DNA of 64,000 nucleotides, taken from contig JADWOT020000001.1 in NCBI GenBank assembly GCA_036345935.2, forward strand, positions 11,908,623 through 11,972,622. The letters are read 5' to 3'. Every line of letters begins with the position of its first letter. Position 1 is the stretch's first letter. This DNA comes from Taenia hydatigena. Its lineage: Eukaryota > Platyhelminthes > Cestoda > Cyclophyllidea > Taeniidae. A program made the translations under genes and the position numbers. This document shows positions 36,087 through 48,720 of this stretch, one piece after another. A model generated the notes under the pieces. That model was given only the letters and a program-made list of their open reading frames with translations. It searched no databases and was not told the origin of the DNA.

Positions 36087-37326
36087 TGTTTTCTCTCAAA
36101 CCATCTACTCGCAGATCTAGAGTGTGCAAAAACCCATGCCCAAAAGACTATGCTTTGTTCGTGCTTGTGATGGGCTACAGACTCTGTTGTCCACAATGAA
36201 TCGTTCGCTTACAAAGGCCGAACGTTGCTGATGTCCTCGATCTATCCGCTTGAGAGAATTCGCTACAAGTGGGGGATGTTTGGGAGAAACTTCTTGAAAA
36301 TAGTAAGCTTAGTGATTCGGTCGAAGGGCAGTGCTACGCCTGGAGGGCAACACAATGCTTTACAACGTCAATTTTGCGGGAAATCAAAACAGCTAATGGA
36401 ACTAACTTGCAGTGATGCAGTGCCGTACGGTTTTGGAGCAATTCGATTTCGCTTAGTTGGCGTGCAGTGCTAAAAATGATTCCGGAAGCATTGAGAGGCT
36501 TGCGTAATAAATGACAGAATGTGAGTTACAAAACTGTGCTGGTGCTTGCAGAAGTCATTATCTCCTGCCTTGTTAGGCAAGGAAAAGGGAGGTACATTAA
36601 ACTTAGTTTGAGCACATGCAAGCGATGAAACTTTGATTGACAGGGAACGTAAGGTTTTGTCCCATAATGTGCATTCTGTGCCTATTCAACCTAAATGATA
36701 AGAGCTGTGCAAATAATTGGTGTGGATTCACAAATGCCAAAGTCAACCAAGAAAAGGGGATACAAGTGAAAATCTATTTTGCAACAACGAAAGCTGCCAT
36801 GGATATGGTCGATTGGAATGTGTTAAAACAGTTGAGCACTCGACAGTTAACAAAATCCGAGTGCGTGAGACAATGAGTTGTTCATTCATGGTTCATTATC
36901 GCAGTCTACGCGGGTCCACAGTTCATGCTGCATCAGCTCAGGATAGTTAGCCTCAACCTATACAGGAGTGTAATTTTGCATCGTAGTTGCCGCCTGCAGT
37001 TAAGTCCAACTATTCATTGTTCGGTTGCGATTACATTTACTCACCTACCAGCAAAAGGTGATTAAAGAAATGTAAATTAATGCATCAGACAACTGCCAGG
37101 TCTCGCGATTGCAACGCAGCATTTTTCGTTCTTTAGAAACGGAGGGAAAATTCAAAGACTTCGTTCCTTCGTTAGAAAAAGCATAGCATCAAAACCCTGC
37201 AAATGTTTTGATGCAGTCGTAAAGTTACAAAAGAATATGCAAAGTGGGGTGCCAAATATAGCCATATTACGATAAAAACTCATATTCTTACACAGAATAT
37301 TCATAAGACAACTATCGAGTTTTGTG

Positions 37327-37815
37327 ATGATGAATGCAACCTACCTCCTTTCGGCCTCGTGGCCATTGCTGCTAATCATAATATTCTCTTTTATATATAG
37401 ACACGTGAGTTTCAGTATCATTGGCTAGTTACTAACAAACCAATTAAAATTTAGTAGCCGGGATGCACGCACACCGTGTGAGTAAGATTTTTCGTAATGA
37501 TGCCAATGACGTCAGCTCGCCTACACATAACTTTATGAAATTCGATGGCAGTTCATGAAGTCGACCCAAGAACTGGTCAATGGAAGTCAGTGGAGATGAA
37601 CGATGAAGAAGTATTTTTGTGTCTAGCCAGTGGTAACTGCAGACGACTACGTTCCTGCTCCATTGGCGTGTATTCTCTCCCAGTATTTAGCTGTAGTTGC
37701 AAGTCGCCTATATGAGTTTGTGATCAAACGCAGATCAGAGTACACAAACAGAACCAACTCTGCACCTCTTCTTATCTTATTTACTATCAAGAAGTGTGGC
37801 TTCACACCAGCGTAG
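37327..37815 (+). CDS. Small membrane or secreted protein gene, two exons, 88 aa
   Basis: Exon 1 (37327-37404) begins ATG ATG AAT and encodes MMNATYLLSASW followed by the hydrophobic core PLLLIIIFSFIY and then RH, ending at donor CAC/GTGAGT. Exon 2 (37627-37815) follows acceptor gtatttttgtgtctag in phase 0 and encodes 62 residues, starting PVVTADDYVPAP and ending KKCGFTPA before TAG. It carries a sequon (NRT) and a second hydrophobic run (PLLILF). The intron is 222 nt. The leader could be a signal peptide or a signal anchor. I do not recognise the product. The call rests on the in-phase donor and acceptor and the leader, and could be wrong. Confidence 0.35.
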
Positions 37816-40303
37816 TTTCACCTCGATGAATTCGACGTTTCTAGGGAGGGTGGTAGACCGGGTATTTTAGATGATGAAGATAACAAACGCTGTTCTAATA
37901 CAAATACCATGGCTCCATGAAAGAAGTAGCCAATGTCATCACATCTACAATTAATTTGGCAAAGAAATAAAGAGGGCTTGCCAAACGTTCCGTAAATTGC
38001 CCATTATTCGTGACGAAAGCATCGTTGGTTCCACCAAACACAAAGAGGTGAATATCTCAACACGTTCATTCCATCCATTTTTAATTTTGACCAACTGTCG
38101 CTATAAAAATATTTTAACTCCATGTTTCCTCTTAGATATTTTAAATTCAATGCCTCGAACATTGTATATTAAATCTGATTCTACTATCTAACCTGTTGTG
38201 ATGACCCCACACCCGCTCTAATATCCTAAGTATTTGTGGCATCTTGATGGTGTAAAGCAAGCAAAGGAGACGTAAAGGAATGCAGTAGTGCCTCATTTTT
38301 GCCATTGCTGCTTTTCTAAATGTAGACCTTTATACAAAGTGTGGTAATCAAGGTCTACTCATTCCTACTTTATTCAGAAATGCAACCAGGACGACCATGC
38401 TAGCAACGTGGTGCAACGTCGAATGCACCACGTTAGAGAAGCATTTATTCGCTTCAATGTTTTCCAGCCTAATTAGTCTTATCCACCATTGACATGACTG
38501 CAACGATGAAAGACTCACCAGCACCTGGTTTCAGCAAAATTAATGAATTTCTGATTCCTCGAAACGATGAAGATGAGAATTATATCATAAACAAGGGAAT
38601 TCATTGACATGAGATGCAAAGCACGTCAAACATGAAATAATCCGATCAGGCGTTTATTCACACTCACCTTCTCAACAAATGCTCAATCCGATGGAGCAGC
38701 TGGAACAGCACTGTGGTTTATGAACGGCACCTTGAAATCACCTTCGTTGAAGTCGAGGCGAAATCGCTTTATGTGTGCATGATAGGAATTCTATAAGTCA
38801 AGTAATTAGTGGCTGAACATTAGCACTTCACATATGTGTGGAGGCGACAAAGATTATAACTTCTAAATTCCACCAAAACATGCCTTGTGCACAGTTGCAA
38901 TGCGACGCATGCACAAAAATATTAGGAGGAGGCACAAAGTCGCACCGTGTGTTGATACCAGCTCACACATGTGTACACATGTACAACGATTGTATATTAA
39001 AATGCAAAAAATTCTTTTTCATAATATTTTGCGCGATTTCATGCAAAATGGAACCCAAGCTTTTAATATGTCTGCTTCTTAAAGCCAGTGAGAATTTGGT
39101 AAAGGTCACTGCAGTTGCTTCGCCCTTTGTGTTACCCATGATTATTTTGTACTAAACGAACTCCTAATCAGTTTAAGCCTGCCTCAAAAACACTCGCTAT
39201 GCACTGCACTGATGAGGCAATCCTTAAGCCAAAGTGACAAACCAACCCTTCATCGTGGCTGAAGGTGTTATGACTATAGAATGAAAATGGCGCTGAGCCA
39301 CTCTTGCAAGTGCAATCTTAAAATGTAAGACGAATTCGGGAGCAAAACATGGGTTCCGTTTATGTTCTGTTGGAGCAGAACATGGGTCGATGCAATCTTC
39401 CATTTAATGTTATTGCTCCTATTGACTTGGGCAAGCTAGAAGGTGTAACGAGACATAGGCAATCACAGTGACCCATGATTTCGGGTCGCAAAAAATGTTA
39501 GCACTGAGTTATCTGTGTAAAATAATTCGAATTCCTATACCCTAACAAGTTTGTGCGCATCCCAAAGAAGTGGCCAAAAGTTTAAAAGGTATAAGTCAAC
39601 CCGTCGTAGATAAATTAACTAAACTAAACGAAAATCAACTCAGCAATAACCAGTTGGGCGCGATCAAGGAGAAATTGAGGTTGCACGCTTTGATTTAAAC
39701 GAGCGTCTCCCATTTTGGTAGCGTCAGCAAGAGGCTGTACGTTAGCCGATGTCAACATCAACATGACTAGTGCTTAAGTGCCTTCAGACTTAACAAATGC
39801 CCATGTTATGCCACCGCCTCCATACACACCTTCACATAATTAGAACCAACCCAGGTCTGTCCCTTTTTTTGGGAATTGGTATTCCTTTAGCAAAGTGCAT
39901 TGTGGATGGCATGGATTACGTTCACTTTCTACGACTGTTGCTTGAAGCGAAGTAAACAATTGAATGTGACTCGTCGATAGCACTGAGCACTTAATGGGGT
40001 AGCATAAATGGGACAGAGGTTAGTTGGATGACAAATAGCGAGATCCTTAAGGCTGTTCCAATATTTAATGACATATTCTAAGGTTTATGAGCTGATTTGT
40101 TTTGCACAAAATAGAACTTTATATTTGCTGCAATTTCTAAAATTTCCCTACCTAATACTGCTCCTTTCCTTCGCTTAGTCTTTTCGAAGCGCTACAAATC
40201 TTGTTCCTGGCTTTATCATCAGGCAGTCATTTGGAAGTTTGAAAAGAAAACTGAATGCAGATGTAAAACAGAAGTTTAAATATGTAGAGCTACAGTTTTC
40301 ACC
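37816..40303. other. No supported gene
   Basis: Intergenic-looking sequence holding short repeat B copy 1. A 105-codon plus-strand frame at 38838-39155 has no splice or motif support. A perfect 16-bp palindrome lies at 38967-38982, about the number expected by chance in 64 kb. Confidence 0.45.
39369..39439 (+). repeat. Short dispersed repeat family B, copy 1
   Basis: Begins TGTTGGAGCAGAACATG and ends GGGCAAGCTAG. Aligns to 52334-52405 (TGTTGGAGCAGAACATG, then GAGCAAGCTAG) and more loosely to 61974-62040. Confidence 0.55.
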
Positions 40304-40422
40304 CAGGTTGCGTTCCGTTGGAAAAGAGTAAAAATTCTACTGGTCGCGCATATAATGTTAATGGGCTTAATGCAGCGTTGCTATTAGCCTCTTCCAATTA
40401 AAGGTGCACTGGACGCAACTTG
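40304..40422 (+). mobile_element. Short MITE-like element with terminal inverted repeats
   Basis: A 119-bp unit starts CAGGTTGCGTTCC and ends with the complement GGACGCAACTTG. The inner TTGGAAAAGAG near the left end pairs with CTCTTCCAA near the right end. The inverted termini and small size fit a non-autonomous DNA transposon. No clear target-site duplication is seen in the flanks, and no second copy was found in the window by eye. Confidence 0.45.
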
Positions 40423-41192
40423 AAAGATAAGTAGCACATTGTCCTGTAAAGTAAAGATTCAACTAATGATTAATGTCAATTGAGAGGAAGAAAACACAAA
40501 AACGTTTGCGCAAGGATTTTCCTTTGGTGCATTTCGTGCGAGTTAGTATGACCAACTTACCGAAGTGGTGGTGCTGAGTGAAGTGTGAATTCTTGTCCCC
40601 GATAAAGGTGGTACGAACATCTCGAAGTGAACGTTTGAGGTTGTGAAGAGCAGTGCTTTCCTATTCGTAGACGAAATGTGCTTGCTATAACACTAGATGA
40701 ATGACAAAAGAACTGAAGCCCTTAGTGATGAGTCAGGAGTAGCTGGGGTTGTATAAAAAAGGGAAGTGAGAGAATATGCGATTGGTAGGGAAAGTTGAGA
40801 GTTGAATGAGAAATATCAAAAAAGCGTTTGTAGCAAGGAATACCATACGTGCACGGCCGTGGGTTTAGCAGTCCACCGGAATTATGCTACGCCTGTCTAG
40901 GTTAGTAAGTACGTTTCGGTAAGCTGCAGCAGAAACTGAAAGCTTGGAGTCGCTGGCGCACTATGTTACATTTTAATTATCAGCACTTCACTTCGATTCT
41001 TTCTGCGACTCTGCTCGCCTCTACACTCCTCTCCACAGATTTGCGCCATTCCGTGCAGTCGATCCCTATTTCATCATACCCTTTTCCTTCGCAATGTATT
41101 TGATTGCAAGTCATTACACGCATATATTACTATGATGAATAAGATATTGCTAATACCATCGTGGTGCATCGGGTGCACAAAGACGAAGCAGA

Positions 41193-41286
41193 TATGACAA
41201 CTGTAGTCTCAAAGCATTCAGTAAAAGCACGCTTCTGCCATTTGTCAGGTAATGTAAGTGACAGGAAGTATCCTGCGTGATGATGC
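41193..41286 (-). repeat. Inverted-repeat arm 1 (pairs with 42884-42974)
   Basis: The reverse complement of this segment aligns to 42884-42974, for example GGCAGAAGCGTGCTTTTAC against GGAAGAAGCGCACTTTTAC. Read on the minus strand it gives DKWQKRAFTECFETTVVI, against DEWKKRTFTECFKTTAVM from the other arm. Substitutions fall about equally on first and third codon positions, so coding conservation is not proven. Confidence 0.6.
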
Positions 41287-41931
41287 AGAGTGATTGTTGC
41301 ATAAACGCGCACAAGTTAGGCGCAAACATTACTCAACACCTGCTGCAGTGCAAATTCGAACGTATGTGTGTGACATTTGGGAAGCTGCACAGGAAATAGA
41401 CCGGTCTAAATGAGAATGCATAAGGTTGCTACACTGTTACCTCGCCTATCGCATAAGCTTCGGTTGTGTTTTTTAAACAGGTATGATAAGGAAGTAGGTG
41501 ACAGCCTTTGTCGGTTAATTACGCAAATACAAAGGTGCAAAATATTCCAGCATCAACTGCCTTTGATGTGAATACCTAAATAAATGAATTCGGACAGACC
41601 ATGCTTTTCCACACATTGAACACTTACCCATTTCTGCCTTCTGCACGACTCATGTGCCTCTTGACAGCTTTTTCGTAGATCTCAATGGCGCGGTAGTCCT
41701 CCAGCAATCTGCTCTGCGTTTTACGAATTCTTTCTACTCGTATTATTTAACAGATTTATAAATTTATTAATTTGCTGAAATTGGTATCGACCCAACTTGC
41801 TTTTTGATTGGCCTGAAATAATGCATAGGAATCGGTAGCGACCCAGTGGTAGCGAACAGATTAGTCCATGTGTGGCTTGAACCGATTTGCTCTTGGTGTA
41901 CAGGGCAGCTGTTGTCAAATTAGCATTGTCC

Positions 41932-42590
41932 GTTTTTAAGTCCGCTTCAGTTGAGCAGAATGCGCTTCACATAGACAGGAAGTTGGCTTATGTCAAATCA
42001 CACTTCCGATCCTTCCTGCCAAACTGCGAATTCGCACTATGAACCGATTTGGCTATATAAACTTAAGACACTTTCTCCTTACGCTCGCACCGGATATTGT
42101 CAGCAAAGTGTGGTAGGAAAACATGGACTCGTAATTCTCCGCCCATTTTGAAATTATTCGTGTTTTAGCAGCAGTGTAAGCACAACTGCATTAGGCCGCC
42201 GTTTCAGAATGAAATGTAGTTCTATTCTAAGGCAGGGCCGCATGGCTTTGCAGAACCGCTATTCTAGCCGACGACGCACTCTACCTAAATTTTGTACTGA
42301 TCTGACATTCATCGCTTGTTTGGTTGCCGCTGATGTGGAGGAAAGTACAATCAAAGTTGGCTGCCTGATGCTAGACTCAAACGCCTAACAGTAGGATGAA
42401 ATATGGCAGTGTGCGTGATCGGTTGTAATTCTATGTAAGGATGTAATAGTGATATGGACGGAACAACAATAAGGTAGCCGAAACATTGACTAACATGCGT
42501 AAACTGACGCGACCGCAGCGTTCGAATAGACGCCAAGGCGGGTAACTCGACGAACTGTGTCTATACAACCTTGGCCAGATCGACAATCAT
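41932..42590 (+). repeat. Dispersed repeat family A, copy 2
   Basis: Longer copy of the repeat at 10380-10797, with extra blocks near 42042-42125 and 42310-42510. Whether these are insertions here or deletions in copy 1 cannot be told from two copies. No coding frame is shared. Confidence 0.65.
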
Positions 42591-42883
42591 GTACAAAAGT
42601 TTTGTGCAAGATTATCTGTTGAAAATATTTCTACTGGTTACTTAAAACGCGAAGTAACTCTCCAAGTAGATGTAACTGCTTCAAGAGGAAACATGAGTCA
42701 TGGAAATGAGGCATTTGTCAAGCATGTGTGTGCACAGTGAAACCAAAGGCAAGGTAGCCGTGCAAACAATTTTATGCATCTTAGTCCAGTTTATTTCTCT
42801 TATAGGCTCACAAATGGCACACACACGCTGAAAATTACATGATGGCAAATAAGTTGTAAGATATTTTCTGCAATCGCTCCGTG

Positions 42884-42974
42884 TCATCGTGCAGGATAAT
42901 TCCCGTTAGTCATCATAGCTGATGAATGGAAGAAGCGCACTTTTACCGAATGCTTTAAGACCACAGCTGTCATG
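42884..42974 (+). repeat. Inverted-repeat arm 2 (pairs with 41193-41286)
   Basis: Plus-strand partner of 41193-41286. The 1.6 kb between the arms contains copy 2 of repeat family A, so the arms may be the ends of a larger element or two independent insertions. Confidence 0.6.
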
Positions 42975-43922
42975 CAGGGTCTCTTGATGAGAAATATCCC
43001 ATTGCACACCAAACTGATGGCAATAATACGTAATTCGTCTTAATATTGTTGCTGATTCTGTCCGCAACCGACTCTATGCACATCCCATCGCCAGATGTAA
43101 ACAACTTGAACTTTTGGACTTCTATATTATTGCTGTCTTTTATTTGACAATCGTAATATGTTTCTGTAACATTGCCAGGGATCCATTTTCTGTGATGCGT
43201 GCGAAGATGCGCCAGTTTAAATTGCGCATAACTCGACTGTTCATACTCTTGCTGGTGGCGATTGTAATTCATAGTGAATGGGTTCGGTCGTGAGTACAAT
43301 CATGAGCCCAAATGTATTGGCATTGACTTGATGGTGAGCAAGCAAGACGTCAAAGGTGGAAGTTATGCAATGAGGTGCCTGCGCTGTCAAAAAGTGTGGC
43401 TGTATTTTAGTGAATGGATGTGGAGCGTGATAGTGTGTTATGTCTGTATACTGCAGTGACACCGAGGTTTGCGAATCCTCTCGTGCAGCCAAAGAAAACG
43501 CATGTTGATCATAGAGAGAGGTGAAATTTCTGGCCTTTCTCACCATACTCTTTTGACCAAATGCCACCTCTCTCCGTTCGGCAGCATTGTTAGGAGGTAA
43601 ATAGTAATGAAGAGCATCTGAGGCAATGCAGACTACTTGTATTGATGGCACCCATTTTAGAAATGTACATCGACATGACTGCTTGCATGAGAGAAAAGAA
43701 GATTAGCATCCTTTTTGCCACGAATGCACGCCATCTGGGTGCCCAAAAGCACACCATTTTTGCTAAGATAAAGGACGTGATGAAAACGTCTGCCTGCCGA
43801 CCTCTTAGTTTGCTCTGATTATGGAGTTCGGATTTAATAAACAGAAAAGCTGGCATCGGACCAGTTATAAGGTCAGTTCTATTGGCCAAAACTGCTAAGC
43901 TCGTGCACCGCGGCTGTACCAT
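42970..43922 (-). pseudogene. Possible decayed coding region, three overlapping frames
   Basis: Three minus-strand frames of 110, 136 and 109 codons follow one another with overlaps (43922-43590, 43651-43241, 43299-42970), as a gene broken by two frameshifts would. Segments include LPPNNAAERREVAFGQKSMV and ETYYDCQIKDSNNIEVQKF. No family is recognised. The left edge touches one arm of an inverted repeat (42884-42974), which suggests a mobile-element setting. Confidence 0.2.
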
Positions 43923-44288
43923 TCACCAGCGGCAGAACTTCTGGTGGTTATTCGCACACCCATTTGATTGGACGCAGGTGCTAAGCAAAATGTGCTCAAT
44001 GCCGATGGCTTAGTAATTCCTACAACAAGTCACTCAGTAGTATTTTTGTGTTTGACAGCATCACATCCAACTTTGACTGCTGATGATGCACTGCAGCATG
44101 GCTTACTATTTGGCACAATCATGGAGAGAGTTGGAGGATTTCCGCTACTGCATGGCTGGTTTGCGTCAGTGTGTTGTAGCCTACAATACTGCCGTTCTAT
44201 CACCTCATTTGACTCTAAAGTGAATAAAAACTACATGACAAATGTGCGGTATAATTTGGGATCATAAACTTAGGTGGAATTAATTTAG

Positions 44289-44570
44289 ATGAGAGTCAAT
44301 ATTTGGGTGGCTGTGTGGTGGGATAACAACGCAGCGATGCGACGTCCAGAGGGCAAGGGCGTTTGCACAATGAAGTTAAGAGACCAGATTCAAAGGCTAT
44401 CTTGGGATTTGCACAGCAGTAAACGAGACATTGAGCGTGCGCAAAGCTTGGCTGAGAGGGATTGTTATGTTATCAGGGTGTTAGACGAAATCGCATTAAT
44501 CGAAACAGCATTTGATAAATTTATCACGTTAGCAAAACAGACACACGTGCTCATTCATAAGCATAAATAA
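44289..44570 (+). CDS. Candidate ORF, 93 aa, helical, unknown
   Basis: A true ATG opens 93 codons. The C-terminal two thirds are charged and helix-like (CTMKLRDQIQRLSWDLHSSK, then AQSLAERDCYVIRVLDEIA and TAFDKFITLAKQTH), suggesting a short coiled coil. No family is recognised. It lies between repeat-rich stretches, so it may be a fragment of a decayed element. Confidence 0.25.
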   Translation: MRVNIWVAVWWDNNAAMRRPEGKGVCTMKLRDQIQRLSWDLHSSKRDIERAQSLAERDCYVIRVLDEIALIETAFDKFITLAKQTHVLIHKHK

Positions 44571-45244
44571 ATTTTGGAAATGTCACGTACAAGGAGAGGC
44601 GGTTGAATTTAGGAAATGGTGGCGACACATCTGCATGATTGCGATCAAATAATATGAGCTCTATACACGTGACTTTTACTTGGAGGGAGGAGAAGACGCG
44701 GATGTCCATCCTATTATAGCAGTCTATGTTGAATGGTGTGAGCTTATCACACGAAGAGAATCGTCATATGCAGTATTTAGGATGAATCCAGTGCAGAATT
44801 TAGTAAAAACACCCAGTCTCACTCCAAAATCTGCAAACACCAGGAGTCAGCGAGCATGATGGAGGAAAAAGTTGGAAAAGGATAAATACGTATAAGAGTA
44901 ATCAAAACATGTAACAAAACAAAGAACTAAAAAGAAGTTTAAAATATAAAGAGCAAATTTAAAAATCAGTTGAAAGATAGAAAATATGAATTGTCAAATC
45001 CAAAGGTAATTGAGAAAAGTAGACAATAAGTAAGAGGGAAAATAAACAGAAATAAACGACAAAGACAAAAATTAAAACAAGGCAAAAGTGCACAAAAGGG
45101 TTAAAAATGCTCCAGCAGTAGCGTTGGCAGCACCATCAGAGGCAGGAGGTGTGGGCAAAGGAGAATGTGGCGCCTCTTAATTGCAGCAAAAAACGCAGCA
45201 GCGCAGGGAGCGGCAGAGAGATTGGGAGCCACGTAGCAAAGTGG

Positions 45245-48200
45245 AAATCGAGTAAGACACCTGGAGTGGTTTGGTAGGTAGGTAAGTGGGTGTGTGGATG
45301 TGTGTGGGAGAGGTAGTTAGAGAATGTAAAGTGATGGGCTGAATGAATGAATGATGTGGGTAGGGGGTGCAGGCATACAGAAGACAGAAAGAAAAGAGAG
45401 AGGAGTACGGCGGGAGGGAGCACGGTGCTTGGCAACAGCACTGAGCAATTTCTGTCAGTGTTGATGCCAGCGCCACACCCACTCACCCAATTTTCTCATA
45501 GTATTTATATTTTTCGCATATTCGTTAATTATTTTTAGCCGTACATATGTACTTTTACTTACCTTTCATTTTATCTTCTTGCTTGTTTGCCGCTTTCCCC
45601 TGTCTATGTTATGGAACCGCATCCCCACATCGTTCCCTTTCTCCTCCAAAGTAAGTTTTTTCGACCTGCCATTGTTTATATTACTTTGTTCTACCAATTC
45701 TATTGGACCCTCTATATCCTTTCCCCCTTAAGTCTGTCTTTTTATTGGTTGGCCTCAATGTTTGTCCTTACATCTCACCCCTTGTCTTGTCAAATATCGA
45801 ATTCTACATTGCTATTAGTGCCTGTTTTTATTAGCTTTTTGATTACCATAGATTCTCGTTTCTATTCTTGCAGGTTTTTGCAGTAACTGTTATCGTTTGT
45901 TTCCCACACCTTCCTGTCCGAATTCTTTTAACGTAAGCATTGTGATGATGGACTTTGCCTCTTTATAGTAGGTCGGCATTAACATTACGCTCTCTGTATA
46001 CCACGACGTCAGTGTTTACATCTCTGGTGACCAGGTATTGCCGATAGCCATGTCTTCTCACTTTACCTTGTTCCCTTTTTTCCCAATCAGGTCCTACAAT
46101 CTTTCGCTGATCACTGTGATTAGACAAGGTGTTTGCGAATGCGCTTTTGCTGAGTAGGCACTGTTAGACACCAAGGCTTGCACGGCTGCTTGTGGTAATG
46201 GATAGAACTCTAGTTTATGTTGTGATGCCGAGGAATTGTAAGGTCCTCTCGCATGATTATGCTCCTTCATCAAACATAAAAAAGGAATTTAGTCAGGGTT
46301 TTTCCTACATTTCTGCTGGAATAAATTGTGTCCAATATAAACAAACGCACAGTTATCAGAGCGTCAAGTGGCCACCGAATACATTATCCTTTGATTTGAC
46401 CCATCTTTTAAGGCATCGTAACATCCTGTAGGGCACAAAATGTTCACTTGACTGGTTTGTTTCCTTCCATTAATTCACATTTCGCTTCAGTGCCAACTAT
46501 GTCTAATGAAATAAGTGGCAAAGGAAACCACAGTCTAAGGAGGTCTATCCACGACGTTTAAACACGGTTTTTTGCAGCAGACGATTAATTGATATGGATC
46601 TATCCAGAGCACGCCCTCACACCATTCTTCTGAAGCCGCCACTCAGATGCCAAACATGCTAACTTCTTTCGACAGCTATTTTGTGTCATTTGTTGAGACC
46701 AACTTCAACCATGTGCTTTTAGACTGCCGCATGTGGTCCGACGCTCCATTCACTCTCTGCAATCAATTATGAGGCCTTCTAATAGAAGGCAGTTGTTGTC
46801 TTACATCTTCGATACTTAACCCACAGGCGAAAGGGCTGGAATCCTGTGTCATATCTCGACTTGCTCATAAAGACGCGCATATTTGTAATGCAAAACATGT
46901 GAATCGATGATGTGATTGGAGGGTAGTTGAAGCAGCATTCCGGCTAATACTAAGCCACCAAAGGTACTGCACCTTCCCTAGCTGCCATGACCCCATCACG
47001 CTATGACCAGGTATTAGGCGTTGCGATGGCGTAGGACTGAGTATGTAAACAACAGTGACTAATGCCTTGAATTTGTCAGTTGAATGAGCTAGCCCTGGTC
47101 ACTAAAACCCCTATATAAACGCAGTGAAAATTCAATGATATGAGCAACAAAACGGAGCGACGAATTCAAATGTAAGCAACCATCGATGACAATGATGCGA
47201 GCACCTCAATAGTGCTACTCCTTAGCAAATCTACTAGTCCATGGATTGTCTTGTGAGACCCAACACTTCGTAATAAGAAGGTGGTAAACCTGTCTCGAGA
47301 TTGTTGCAATTTAGGACACAACGATAAGTTTAAGCGAACCTAGTGAGTTTGTGGTGTTGAATGTCAGAGTGCTGCCACAGCTTTTACCTCCTGCCTCATC
47401 CTCAGCGAAACAGTGCAGCACATTATCCAAAAGGGCAAATGTGTTTTACAAAAGCAGGAATTTGACTTTCATTTAGACCAAAATCAATGTTTCGTGTCAC
47501 CGTGGCGTCTTCACTCACTCCAAACTCCAGCGATGATACTACCAGTTTCACCAGAAATGAGGCAAAGACGCAAGTTTATTTTTAGATTTTAGCTGTTTGG
47601 TTAAAGAAGAAGAGTGTTGTCGTTAGGCCTCCATTGAGAGGTGAAAACACGACTACGACTGTGTGGCCATTTAGATCAAATATTACGCACTGCAGACCTG
47701 ATTTGAACACTCAGGAGTCTCCAATCTAGCAGTGGTCACTCGGTAGCAACCGGTGAGGCCTTGGGTCATTATGCTGATCACGTTCTTCAAAATTAAGACA
47801 ATTCGCCCACCCACCACTTCATCACTGACGTTTTTTGGCGTTTTCGTGAGTTCCTGCAAACCTCTCGGTAAACCTTTCTCTAACTCATTGACAGGCCTTC
47901 CTTGAAATGTTTTTGTGTTTTGATATAGAAGGAAAGCAAGTCAATTCAGGTGTGAAAGAAGATATTTCACAGGGAAATAAATTCGGCAGTAGAGTAGACC
48001 TGACTATAGTTACTTGACACCAAGCAAATGCATTTTGAGAAATTGACTTTGTTCCTTTCTTTATAATGTTTGTCAGATCATAGTGACACACTCGTATTAT
48101 CCCTTACACATCGGTGCTTCTCCACGTGCGCAGCAACACTGCTTCCAATCTCGCGTGACTGAATATGTCACTAGGAACAGTAGGAGTCCTGCACCGACCC

Positions 48201-48720
48201 ATTCACCCATTTGCGTAGATCCATCAGCACTGTAAGCATTAACTGTCAGACGGTTTGATGTTACCTACTTCGTCTGTTCCATTTATTGGTTACTTTGTTC
48301 GCCAGGACATGCAGAGAATGCTCTACCGCGTCCAGAAGCGGGTCGAAACAGCGGCTGGACGATTACGTGCAGAATAGACGGACATCCTCTGCCCCTAAGT
48401 GTCATGCCTCCAGCGTGTAGCACGTCTGACCCTCGTCGCGGAATTACGCACAGCTGTGAGGCGTTACGACGTCGGGTCAGACGTCCTAATGACATAAATC
48501 GGAGTTCTGCATTTAGTCAGCGGCATTAGTTATTCTTAGCAAACATTCAGCATTTCCAAGGGTGATTACAATTCCCTCCACCAATATTTCCGGGCATCAT
48601 TGAGATGCGCAAGAATCTGAAGGCACAATTTGCGTGGAAAGGTGGGGTGCACTTTATGATACGGTAGTCGAAATTGTTGATACAATGCTCTCGAGAGTTT
48701 GTATTCTTGCAGGTTTCACT
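45245..48720 (+). repeat. Long dispersed repeat, copy 1
   Basis: This region aligns by eye to 52929-56153 in the same orientation at roughly 70-80% identity, with small indels. Shared landmarks include a TG-rich start, the run GTGGGTAGGG near 45360, TACGCTCTCTGTATACCA near 45990, TTAATTGATATG near 46585, GGAAATAAATTCGG near 47975 and TGTATTCTTGCA at the end. The core at about 47095-47885 has no visible match in copy 2. No long ORF, LTR or terminal inverted repeat was seen, so the class is unknown. Confidence 0.8.

Noticed and set aside
38967..38982. Perfect 16-bp palindrome ACATGTGTACACATGT
   Set aside because: About one such palindrome is expected by chance in 64 kb, and there is no associated gene or repeat.
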